Positions 53,285 through 61,024 of a stretch of DNA of 64,000 nucleotides are shown piece after piece (within the stretch, counting starts at the first letter, position 1; each line of letters begins with the position of its first letter). Position numbers and translations under genes: made by a program. Under the pieces are notes generated by a model that made no database searches, had not been told where the DNA came from, and was given only the letters and a program-made list of their open reading frames with translations. The stretch is from Bradyrhizobium sp. dw_411. Lineage in GTDB: Bacteria; Pseudomonadota; Alphaproteobacteria; Rhizobiales; Xanthobacteraceae. The stretch covers positions 403,732-467,731 of the forward strand of contig NZ_JAAVUY010000003.1 of NCBI RefSeq assembly GCF_018449695.1, given 5' to 3'.

Positions 53285-54421
53285 ATGCTTTTGACCGAGC
53301 AGCAAATCGGAATCCGCAACATGGCCCGCGAGTTCGCGCGCCGGGAAATCGTTCCCTTCGCCGCCAGATGGGATCGTGACCATGAGGTGCCCATCGCTAC
53401 GATCGCGAAGATGTTCGAGGTCGGCTTGATGGGTGTCTGCGTTCCACCGGCATGGGGCGGCGCCGGCGCCGACTTCGTATCCTACGTGCTGGCGATGGAG
53501 CAGATCGCCTATGGCGACGCCGGCGTCGCAAACATCATGGCCGCCAATAACTCGCCGGTTGCTGCGGCAATTCTCGCGTTCGGCAACGACGACCAAAAGG
53601 AGCGTTTTCTCGGGCCGATAGTCAGCGGCGGTGCGATGGCGGCATTTCTACTGAGCGAGCCGGGCGCCGGCAGCGATGCCGCGGCGATTTGTACGCGCGC
53701 CCGTCGCGAGCGGGACGGCTTCGTCATCGACGGCGCGAAATGCTTCGTGACATCAGGCGCGAGCGCAGATATCGCGATGATCTTCGCGGTGACGGATCCG
53801 GGCGCCGGCAAGGCCGGCGTGACGTGCTTCTTGGCGCGAACCAAGACAGACGGCTACGTCGTGGTTCGTCGCGAGCGAAAACTCGGCCATCGCAGCAACG
53901 ATACGTGCCAAATCGCGCTCGAAAGTCTTCGTGTTTCCACAAGCGATATATTGGGCAAGCCGGGTGAAGGGTTAAAGATCGCGCTTTCCGCATTGGATAC
54001 CGGGCGAATCGGAGTGGCCGCGCAGTCCGTGGGTGTCGGCCAAGCGGCGTTTGATGCGGCACTATCCTATGCGCGCCAACGCAAGACGTTCGGTAAAGCA
54101 ATCATCGATCACCAGGCTGTCGGCTTCATGCTTGCTGAGATGGCGACCCGTCTCGAGGCCGCAAGGCAATTGTATCTCCATGCGGCGGTGCTCAAGGGAG
54201 CCGGGCACGAGTGCATCATGGAGGCGTCAATGGCCAAACTGTTCGCCGCCGAAGCGGCGGAGTTCGTCACATCGTCGGCAATCCAGGTTCACGGCGGTTA
54301 CGGGTACTTGAAGGATTTTCCGGTCGAGAAGTTCTATCGCGATCAACGCGTATTTCAAATCTACGACGGCACCAACGAAGTGCAGAAGATGCTCATCGCG
54401 CGCGAATTGAAAAAGAAGTAA
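53285..54421 (+). CDS. acyl-CoA dehydrogenase, copy 2, with Asp at the catalytic base position
   Basis: The 378-residue protein resembles copy 1 along its length (both contain the GVCVPP, GADFVSYVLA and IIDHQA segments). The base motif reads QIYDGTNEVQ, so Asp replaces the usual Glu. A shorter side chain could alter the regiochemistry or substrate shape. It keeps LLSEPGAGSDAA and VHGGYGYLKDFPVEKFYRD. The ATG at 53285 has GGAAG upstream. It lies 17 nt after the hydrolase gene. Confidence 0.92.
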   Translation: MLLTEQQIGIRNMAREFARREIVPFAARWDRDHEVPIATIAKMFEVGLMGVCVPPAWGGAGADFVSYVLAMEQIAYGDAGVANIMAANNSPVAAAILAFGNDDQKERFLGPIVSGGAMAAFLLSEPGAGSDAAAICTRARRERDGFVIDGAKCFVTSGASADIAMIFAVTDPGAGKAGVTCFLARTKTDGYVVVRRERKLGHRSNDTCQIALESLRVSTSDILGKPGEGLKIALSALDTGRIGVAAQSVGVGQAAFDAALSYARQRKTFGKAIIDHQAVGFMLAEMATRLEAARQLYLHAAVLKGAGHECIMEASMAKLFAAEAAEFVTSSAIQVHGGYGYLKDFPVEKFYRDQRVFQIYDGTNEVQKMLIARELKKK

Positions 54422-54434
54422 CGGGAGAGGGAAT

Positions 54435-55649
54435 ATGAAGATCATTGCGATACTGGTTGCAGCCTTGGCGTTGGGTTGCTCGGAGGTACAGGCTCAAGTG
54501 TCGGACGATGTCGTCAGGATCGGAGTCTTGAACGATCAATCGGGTGTTTATGAAGACATCACCGGAATGAAGGCCGTCGAAGCGGCCAAGATGGCCGTCG
54601 AGGATTTCGGCGGCCAAGTGCTGGGGAAGCGGATCGAGATAGTCTTCGCGAACCACCAGAACAAGACCGACATCGCCACGGCAATCGTACGAAAGTGGAT
54701 CGACACCGATCAGGTGGACGCCGTGGCGGACGTGACCGGCTCAGGCATTGCTTTGGCAGTCAACGAACTCCTCAGGGACAAGAACCGGGTTATGCTCGCG
54801 GCAAGTGCTGCGACCTCCGACTTGACGGGAAAGGCCTGCTCACCGACGACCGTCCAATTCAGTTACGACACCTACGCTCTCGCCAAGAGTACGGGCGTCG
54901 AAACTTTGAAACAAGGCGGCGATACGTGGTTCTTCATTACCGCGGACTACGCCTTCGGGCATGCCCTGGAGCGCGACACATCCGAATTCGTCAAGCAGGG
55001 CGGCGGAAAGGTGCTCGGCGCGGTAAGGGCGCCGCTCGGAACGACCGATTACTCGTCTTTTCTTCTGCAGGCGCAATCGTCGAAGGCAAAGATCGTCGGC
55101 CTGGCCACTGCGGGAGGCGACACGATCACGGTGATCAAACAAGCAGCCGAGTTTGGCATCCAACAGGGTGGTCAGCGGCTTGGAGGTTTGCTCATCTACA
55201 TCAACGACGTCGAATCGCTTGGACTTCAGGCGGCGCAGGGCCTGGTCCTGACGACGTCGTTTTATTGGGATCTGACCGACGAAACGCGGGTCTGGACTAA
55301 ACGCTTCCTCGACAGGACAGGCGGAAAGCGTCCGCCGAACATGTTGCAGGCCGGTCTCTACTCGAGCGTCTATCACTATTTGAAGGCCGTTCAGGCGGCG
55401 GGAACGGACGAAGCCAAGGCTGTATCGCGAAAGATGCGCGAGTTGCCGATAAATGACTTCTACAACAAGAATGTTGTCCTGCGCGGAGACGGCCGAGCGA
55501 TGCATGACATGTATCTTGTTCAAGTAAAGTCGCCGTCGGAATCGAAGCATCAATTCGACGATTACAAGGTATTGAGCGGGATTTCAGGCAAAGACGCCTG
55601 GCGTCCATTGAGCGAGGGCGGTTGCGTCACTGCCGAAGCAAAGAAATAG
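54435..55649 (+). CDS. LivJ-like ABC substrate-binding protein, second copy
   Basis: The 404-residue protein has a Sec-type signal peptide (MKIIAILVAALALGCSEVQA), then a type I binding fold beginning VRIGVLNDQSGVYEDITG. Unlike the first binding protein it lacks a twin-arginine motif. No permease genes follow, so it may use the LivHMGF transporter at 40322-43667. It lies 13 nt after the dehydrogenase and ends the rightward operon. GGGAGAGGG precedes the ATG. Confidence 0.9.
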   Translation: MKIIAILVAALALGCSEVQAQVSDDVVRIGVLNDQSGVYEDITGMKAVEAAKMAVEDFGGQVLGKRIEIVFANHQNKTDIATAIVRKWIDTDQVDAVADVTGSGIALAVNELLRDKNRVMLAASAATSDLTGKACSPTTVQFSYDTYALAKSTGVETLKQGGDTWFFITADYAFGHALERDTSEFVKQGGGKVLGAVRAPLGTTDYSSFLLQAQSSKAKIVGLATAGGDTITVIKQAAEFGIQQGGQRLGGLLIYINDVESLGLQAAQGLVLTTSFYWDLTDETRVWTKRFLDRTGGKRPPNMLQAGLYSSVYHYLKAVQAAGTDEAKAVSRKMRELPINDFYNKNVVLRGDGRAMHDMYLVQVKSPSESKHQFDDYKVLSGISGKDAWRPLSEGGCVTAEAKK

Positions 55650-55778
55650 GCCGCATAGGCATCTGGGTTTCTTCCAGACCTTGATGGATAATGATAGCGA
55701 AGACTGCTTTGCCGACAGGGTACGCGTGACCCAGATCGGCTGAAAAGATGCTTTGGACGAACTATTCGGAGGACTAAG

Positions 55779-57344
55779 ATGGATCAAGAGATGGTATCGA
55801 TCGCCTTAAACCCGAAATCTCGCGAACCGATCAAGTCGGGGCTGGAATATATCGAAAGCTTGAGAGGACGAAAGCTCAGGGTCTATTTGATGGGCGAATT
55901 GGTTGACGAACCGGTCGATCATCCGATCATCCGGCCTTCTGTCAACGCAGTCGCAGAGACCTACGATCTCGCAAACGAAAATCCGGAATTGGCTTCCGCC
56001 TTCTCACCCCTGACCGGAGAGCGGGTGAACCGATTTCTGCATATCTCTACCAGCCCCACGGATCTCGTCATGCAGAACAAAATGCAGCGACGTCTTGGGC
56101 AATTGACCGGTACCTGTTTCCAACGATGCGTCGGGATGGATGCATTGAACTCTCTGCATTCGGTCACTTACGATTTAGATGAGAAATTTCAGACGGATTA
56201 TCACCTCAGGTTCAAGCAATTTCTGGCGCAGATGCAGAAGGCCAATTTCGTGATTGGCGGCGCGATGACCGACGTCAAAGGCGATCGTAGCAAGTCACCT
56301 TCGCAGCAGGTTGATCCGGATCTCTTTGTGCATGTCAACCGGCGCACTGCGGACGGTGTCTATATCAGTGGCGCCAAAGCGCATCAGACGGGTTGCTTGA
56401 ATTCACATTGGCTGATTGTCATGCCCACGATGAGGTTAGATGCCGAAGACAAGGATTATGCGATCGTCGGCGCTCTCCCGGTAGATTCAGAGGGCATCAC
56501 TTACATTTACGGTCGGCAGTCGTGCGATACGCGTAGCGCCGAAAGTGGGTCAATAGACGCGGGAAACGCGCGTTATTCCGGCCAAGAGGCGATGATCATT
56601 TTCGAAAATGTGTTTATTCCGAACAGGCACATCTTCATGGACGGCGAAACCGAATACGCCGCGTCCCTGGTAGAGCGCTTTACTTGCTACCACCGTCGTA
56701 GCTACGTCTGTAAAACCGGCGTCGGCGACGTCCTAATCGGCGCCGCGGCGACGATCGCCGACTACAATGGCGTCGAGCGCGCTTCGCACATAAGAGATAA
56801 GCTCGTCGAGATGACGCACCTGAATGAGACCATCTACGGCACCGGGATCGCTGCGAGTTATCAGGGAATCGGAATGAAGTCTGGTGCCTGTTTGCCGGAC
56901 GAGATGCTCGCGAACGTCTGCAAACACCATGTCACCAAACTACCTTATGAAATCGGGCGGCTTGCACAAGATTTGTCCGGAGGTTTGATGGTCACTCTGC
57001 CTTCGGAATTGGAATTGCGTCATCCGACAGTCGGCCCGTTGATCGAAAAATATCTTAAGGGCCGCCCGGAGATCGCGACAGAGGACAGGATCCGTATCCT
57101 GCGTCTCGTGGAAAACATGACGCTTGGCAGGAATGCGGTTGGATATCTGACGGAGTCGATGCACGGAGCCGGATCTCCCCAGGCGCAGCGGATACAGATT
57201 GCGCGGTCGATGCAGCTAGAATTCAAAAAAGAACTGGCAAAATCGTTGGCCGGTATAACCTCCGCGTCGCGCGCCGAGATATCGAGGGATCTTTCTACCT
57301 ACATGGCTCGGGTTTTAGCGCCCGTACCGCAGTTGAATGAGTAG
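55779..57344 (+). CDS. 4-hydroxybutyryl-CoA dehydratase / HpaB-family flavoprotein
   Basis: The 521-residue protein belongs to the 4-hydroxyphenylacetate 3-hydroxylase fold. It keeps a C113-x3-C117 pair (TCFQRCVGMD), His305 and Cys311, the set that holds the [4Fe-4S] cluster in 4-hydroxybutyryl-CoA dehydratase (AbfD). Plain monooxygenases lack these, so a radical dehydratase/isomerase acting on an acyl-CoA is likely. From memory AbfD has one more residue between the His and the last Cys. GGAGG precedes the ATG. It stands alone, 129 nt after the binding-protein gene. Confidence 0.85.
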   Translation: MDQEMVSIALNPKSREPIKSGLEYIESLRGRKLRVYLMGELVDEPVDHPIIRPSVNAVAETYDLANENPELASAFSPLTGERVNRFLHISTSPTDLVMQNKMQRRLGQLTGTCFQRCVGMDALNSLHSVTYDLDEKFQTDYHLRFKQFLAQMQKANFVIGGAMTDVKGDRSKSPSQQVDPDLFVHVNRRTADGVYISGAKAHQTGCLNSHWLIVMPTMRLDAEDKDYAIVGALPVDSEGITYIYGRQSCDTRSAESGSIDAGNARYSGQEAMIIFENVFIPNRHIFMDGETEYAASLVERFTCYHRRSYVCKTGVGDVLIGAAATIADYNGVERASHIRDKLVEMTHLNETIYGTGIAASYQGIGMKSGACLPDEMLANVCKHHVTKLPYEIGRLAQDLSGGLMVTLPSELELRHPTVGPLIEKYLKGRPEIATEDRIRILRLVENMTLGRNAVGYLTESMHGAGSPQAQRIQIARSMQLEFKKELAKSLAGITSASRAEISRDLSTYMARVLAPVPQLNE

Positions 57345-57436
57345 CAGCGAGCCGCGGTCTGACAAAGATTTTCCGAAAATGGACGGCGCAGCCCTGATAG
57401 GGTGATCGCAAAAGGGAGTCAGCTTGCTGATTAAGG

Positions 57437-57476
57437 CGGTACTGCACATGCATTTTGGTACTGCCGTGCAGTACCG
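57437..57476. repeat. 11-bp inverted repeat with an internal third copy
   Basis: CGGTACTGCAC (57437-57447) pairs perfectly with GTGCAGTACCG (57466-57476) across 18 nt. The loop contains another GGTACTGC, so the octamer occurs twice direct and once inverted. This could be a protein-binding array or a stem-loop. Confidence 0.6.
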
Positions 57477-57568
57477 GGCATGGTCGAAATGAGCGAAAAT
57501 AATCGAGTGGTCAGATCAAGCCGTTGAAAAGAAAGGAAAATGCTTTAGGTCTATGCCTTCGATTATTT

Positions 57569-57595
57569 GTCGGTCCAGAAATCGGTTGGACCGAC
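57569..57595. repeat. 9-bp perfect inverted repeat
   Basis: GTCGGTCCA and TGGACCGAC are separated by 9 nt. It lies 28 nt before the dusA fragment. It may be a terminator, an operator, or an integrase arm site. Confidence 0.55.
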
Positions 57596-57623
57596 TCAAG
57601 CCGCGAAGATCAATGAAAACAAG

Positions 57624-57695
57624 ATGTTAGACCACCGTTTTTCCGTGGCGCCGATGATGGATTTGGTAGAGAGTCACGCGAAATCAATTAGTTAG
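57624..57695 (+). pseudogene. dusA: 5' fragment of tRNA-dihydrouridine synthase A, probable att site
   Basis: The frame encodes MLDHRFSVAPMMD and then diverges (LVESHAKSIS, stop). HRFSVAPMMDWTDRHCR is the conserved start of DusA, so only the first 13 codons remain. The 5' end of dusA is a known integration target of a family of island and prophage integrases, which leave such a fragment at one junction. With this orientation, the integrated DNA would lie to the right and the rebuilt dusA beyond it. No integrase gene is in the window. Confidence 0.65.
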
Positions 57696-57718
57696 ATCGG
57701 GATCGTGTGCAAATCCTG

Positions 57719-57780
57719 TGCACGCACGTTCTACTATTCTTTCCTTTTCGTTCGCACGATGTTGCCCTCCGCGACCGCCG
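57719..57780. repeat. 62-bp diverged direct repeat, copy A
   Basis: This segment matches copy B at 58972-59033 at 51 of 62 positions without gaps, including ACGTTCTAC and CACGATG. Both copies read ARTFY...LFV..MLPS in one frame, so they may descend from a coding sequence. I do not recognise the product. Confidence 0.6.
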
Positions 57781-57966
57781 AATGGCGACGATTTTCGTCC
57801 AGGCTCGGTGCTGTTCGCTAAGAGAGCAAGCCGATGAGTGATGAAAGTCCCGAGCGTGAAATTGGACCGACGGGCATGGCCATTGTGCAAGCCGCCGTCG
57901 ACTACGGCGGGTACGCTTTACGTCGAAGCGGATATTAAGCCAGAGCAGCTCCGGATTGAACTTCAG

Positions 57967-58146
57967 GCGTCGCTCGGAGGCAAGCACGTCCAGGAACGCG
58001 GGATCCCAGTGATCCATGGTCCCGCGAAAGCGCGTGAGCAATACCAGCGGCGGGCTGGAGCTTGCGACGCCGAAATCGCGGTAGGCGTAGATCGCCGACT
58101 TTCCTTGGATATAGCGGGTATCGACCGCGTCTGACACGAATCCCAT
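57967..58146 (-). pseudogene. truncated alpha/beta hydrolase
   Basis: The first 60 residues read like the start of an alpha/beta hydrolase (SAIYAYRDFG, then PPLVLLTRFRGTMDHWDPAFLDVLASERR). The expected continuation toward the nucleophile elbow is missing; after LASERR the frame turns into Arg-rich, unrelated sequence. The gene is thus cut about 60 codons in. It is divergent from an HxlR regulator, a common pair in which the regulator controls the hydrolase, so the truncation may have stranded the regulator. Confidence 0.7.
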
Positions 58147-58170
58147 CGCAACCCTCCTTTGGAGGCAATT

Positions 58171-58193
58171 GTGGGTTCGTAAATCAAACCCAC
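58171..58193. promoter_or_regulatory. probable HxlR operator, copy 1
   Basis: GTGGGTT and AACCCAC flank a 9-nt centre. The inner pattern TGGGTTCG-N5-CAAACCCA matches copy 2 at 58242 apart from purine or pyrimidine swaps. It lies between the truncated hydrolase and the HxlR gene. Confidence 0.6.
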
Positions 58194-58208
58194 TCGACCA
58201 GACACTTC

Positions 58209-58244
58209 TCTCTATGTCCTGTAAGTTCTCTATGTCCTGTAAGT
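58209..58244. repeat. tandem 18-bp duplication
   Basis: TCTCTATGTCCTGTAAGT occurs twice in direct tandem. It lies between the two operator copies and shifts their spacing by one unit. Confidence 0.75.
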
Positions 58245-58266
58245 GGATTTGAATTGCAAATCCACT
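58242..58266. promoter_or_regulatory. probable HxlR operator, copy 2
   Basis: AGTGGATTTG and CAAATCCACT form perfect 10-bp arms around 5 nt. It lies 22 nt before the HxlR start, a position suited to autoregulation. The distance to copy 1 is 71 bp. Confidence 0.65.
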
Positions 58267-58288
58267 CGGTGCGAGTTACAAAGCCGTG

Positions 58289-58765
58289 ATGAGATCTCCC
58301 CGCACTGCCGACCCGAGGGTCTGTTCCATTGATGCCGCCTTGAAAGTGATCGGCGAGAAATGGGCGCTGCTCGCGCTTCGCGAGATCGCCGCCCTTGGCC
58401 AGCATCGCTTCGACGACATCGTCTTCAACACAGGTGCGCCGCGCGACATCCTCGCTGCGCGGCTGAAGTCGCTGGAGGCCGCGGGTGTTCTGCAGCGCCG
58501 GCTCTACCAGGAGCGTCCGGCTCGGTATGAGTACCATCTGACCGAGGCGGGGGAGCAGCTCTTCGCTGTTCTGCACGCGATCCGCGATTGGGGCGACCGG
58601 TTCGTGCGCGACGATCCCGAGAACGTCGTGGCCTTCCGCCACTCTTGCGGAGCCAAGCTCAGTCTCGATATGCGCTGTGCCGCCTGTGGCGAAGCGGTCG
58701 CTCCGGGAGACGTCACGAGCCACCGGGATGTGCGCCGCTCGGATATTGTCTGTACGAAAGGCTGA
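58289..58765 (+). CDS. HxlR-family winged-helix regulator
   Basis: The 158-residue protein has the HxlR domain (CSIDAALKVIGEKWALLALREIA, then ILAARLKSLEAAGVLQRR and YHLTEAG). A C-terminal tail holds cysteines in HSCGAKLSLDMRCAACGEAV, which may bind zinc or sense redox change. A GTG three bases earlier (58286) is an equally possible start. Two copies of a palindrome lie upstream. The divergent gene it would normally control is truncated. Confidence 0.9.
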   Translation: MRSPRTADPRVCSIDAALKVIGEKWALLALREIAALGQHRFDDIVFNTGAPRDILAARLKSLEAAGVLQRRLYQERPARYEYHLTEAGEQLFAVLHAIRDWGDRFVRDDPENVVAFRHSCGAKLSLDMRCAACGEAVAPGDVTSHRDVRRSDIVCTKG

Positions 58766-59680
58766 TTGGAGCTATCGGTTATGCCGTTACGACGCGAGGC
58801 GATGAGTGAAGAACTCAAGGATTTCGTCGCGCGCTTTACGGGTCGGCTGGCCCTCAGGGACAGGAGGCGCTGTTCGAGATGACCTGCGTGACATCATCGG
58901 ATCGGGGGAGGGCGGCGTATGATCACTGACGCCTATCGTCAGGTGATCGCGGCCGCACCTCGTGATCTCCTTGCACGAACGTTCTACGATTTTTTACTAT
59001 TCGTTCTCACGATGCTGCCCTCTCCTGCCGCCGGTCGCGCACGGTCAAAATCCGCCCCGTCCGAAGCGCTACCGATCATGCGGGTGGGAACGCCAACACA
59101 CGCTCAACTCATCGCCGTTTCGCAAACTGCGTCGATGTGATTGCGATCCCGCTTCAAAGAGTGCAGTGAACAAGGCCTTAGAGTTTCACGAAGATGATGA
59201 GCCTGGCATGGCGAGGAGCAGGGCCACGCGGGAGGGGTGGTGCTATCACCACGTCCAGGCAATCATCGTGTCGATCGATCAGTAAACGGAAGCCGCGACG
59301 GTAATGCTCGTGTACAGCTTGCATCCTTCTAGAAGTAGGTGACGCGTGTTATCTCAGTCCCGTTGAGTTCGAACGACTACTTTAACCGAGTATTCACGAA
59401 ACCGGCAGCAAGCTCGTCGCTCCTGTATTGGACGCCGTATCATTGCGACCAATTAAATCCTTGAGACAGAGTACTTCCCCTGTTTGCAACCCATGACCTG
59501 GAGATTGCCAGGAGAAGGGACAAGCACAGCGACGCGGGCCACGAGATTCGTCCTACGATGTGTAGCTTGCCGAAGCCAGGCGGCCTTCTGGCATGGCTGG
59601 ATCTGCGGTGCGTACAGCCGGTATGGCCGTCAAACTCTCGTGCAATGTTGGCATTGGACAAGTTCCCTACGGAGGCGAGA
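58766..59680. other. degenerate stretch without supported genes
   Basis: Short frames such as one starting MSEELKDFVARFTG (58802) break off within 30 codons and have no recognisable continuation, as expected from decayed genes. The second copy of the 62-bp repeat lies at 58972-59033. I see no transposase or tRNA. The last 100 bases presumably contain the promoter of the binding-protein gene. Confidence 0.45.
58972..59033. repeat. 62-bp diverged direct repeat, copy B
   Basis: It is 82% identical to copy A at 57719-57780 and in the same orientation. The two copies bracket the truncated hydrolase and the HxlR gene. Confidence 0.6.
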
Positions 59681-60691
59681 ATGACCAACTCGTTGAACAG
59701 GAGCAGACGCGACTTCCTTATCGTCGCATCAGGCGGCGGAGCAGTAGCAGCGTTAAGCGCCGTGGGCCACAGCGCAGCATTCGGCGCCATTGGCCGTTCG
59801 GACAAGCCGCTGAGAGCGGCATTCTCCAATGGTGGGCTGCAGTCGACGTGGTGCGCCCAGGGCAAGGCGGCCGCGGAATATTGGGGCAAGTTACTGAACG
59901 TCGAGGTAAGCTGGTTCGATGGTCAGCTCGATGCCGCCAGGCAGCGCGCGGCAATCGAGGCAATGGCGTCGCAGAAGTGGGACTTTGTCGCCATTCAGGC
60001 CAACAACGTTGGCAGCGTGACGGAGCCGGTGCAGAAAATGATCAACGCCGGCATCCCCGTAATCGCGATGGATACGCTGATCGCGCCCGAGGGCGAGGTC
60101 ACCGTCTATAGCCATCTGGGAGCCGATAACGAGGCCATGGGCGCGGCTATCACGGAAGCGTTGATCACGAAGCTCGGCGGCAAAGGCAAGATGATCATGA
60201 CGCAGGGACCGCTCGATCATACTGGCGCGCAGGACCGCACCAAGGGCTTCGAGTCCGTGGTTCGGAGCTATCCAGGCATTGAGGTGCTTGACACGCAGCC
60301 AGGCGATTGGGACGTGGCGAAGGTTGCGCGGTTGTGGGAAGCCTATCTCGCCAAGTACCCGCAGATCGATGCGGCTTTCTTTCATAGCGACGATATGGCG
60401 CTTGCCGCCTACGATGTCATGAAAGCGCACAGCCGAACCAGCATTCTGATTGGAGGCATCGACGCCATGCCGCCCGCGATCGATGCCGTCTTCGAAGGAC
60501 GCATGTTTGCGACCGTGCGCAATCCGTCCTGCCTCATTCATCAGGGAGCAATCATCGCCGGTATTGCAGCGGCGACCGCAGTGAGCAAGGGAGGCGGCGG
60601 TGTCCCCGGGCGCGTCATTACCGAAGGTCCCGTCGTCACCCTGGAGAGGGCCGCCGGCATGCGTTGGTTGCAGGACCAATTCCTGATGTGA
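59681..60691 (+). CDS. orphan sugar-type ABC substrate-binding protein, Tat-exported
   Basis: The 336-residue protein has a twin-arginine signal (SRRDFLI at residues 8-14) and a type I periplasmic fold of the RbsB/LacI-like group (PLRAAFSNGGLQSTWCAQGKAAAEYW, VIAMDTLIA, GIDAMPPAIDAV). It probably binds a sugar or polyol. No permease or ATPase gene adjoins it on either side. CGGAGG precedes the ATG; the open frame extends upstream without homology. It could serve a distant transporter or act as a sensor. Confidence 0.88.
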   Translation: MTNSLNRSRRDFLIVASGGGAVAALSAVGHSAAFGAIGRSDKPLRAAFSNGGLQSTWCAQGKAAAEYWGKLLNVEVSWFDGQLDAARQRAAIEAMASQKWDFVAIQANNVGSVTEPVQKMINAGIPVIAMDTLIAPEGEVTVYSHLGADNEAMGAAITEALITKLGGKGKMIMTQGPLDHTGAQDRTKGFESVVRSYPGIEVLDTQPGDWDVAKVARLWEAYLAKYPQIDAAFFHSDDMALAAYDVMKAHSRTSILIGGIDAMPPAIDAVFEGRMFATVRNPSCLIHQGAIIAGIAAATAVSKGGGGVPGRVITEGPVVTLERAAGMRWLQDQFLM

Positions 60692-61024
60692 CGCACCGGC
60701 CGCGGAACTTCGCCGACGGTGGAACAAAGCGCGGAGCTGGGCTGCAATGCTTTGCTCGGCGACACGTTCCCGGTTCCCTTGGGAAAATACGGTGGCATCC
60801 GCTTACATGAAGCCGATGTCGTGCTGTTTAACATCATTTATTGTTTTTTCGTCCGATTTCATCAATCCGCTAGAATTGTAACGCGCTTATTCTGCACGCG
60901 TGTCTGAGACGGATGCTTGGAAGCGAATAGACCGTAGTTTACGCTCGTCCTTGTGAGAAGCTCGGGAGGGTTGACGCGCGAGACCGGCTGGAATTCTGAT
61001 GTAGATTCCTAAGGGAGACGTAAC
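60692..61024. other. intergenic stretch before the secretion adaptor gene
   Basis: No gene is supported. The segment 60820-60900 is AT-rich (CATTTATTGTTTTTTCG) and probably holds the promoter of the secretion adaptor and adhesin genes. No repeat or known operator was seen. Confidence 0.4.

Larger units (their letters stand above)
57345..57623. other. AT-richer intergenic stretch with two inverted repeats
   Basis: No gene is supported. The GC content drops noticeably. Two perfect inverted repeats are present (57437-57476 and 57569-57595), and a 5' dusA fragment begins at 57624. The combination suggests a recombination or attachment region. Confidence 0.5.

Noticed and set aside
57834..57938. 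34-codon frame starting MSDESPEREIGPTGMAIVQ
   Set aside because: It is short, overlaps decayed sequence next to the truncated hydrolase, and has no clear continuation or family.
58962..59285. 107-codon frame in the region after the HxlR gene
   Set aside because: It runs through copy B of the direct repeat in a different frame from the shared one and has unusual composition without a start signal.
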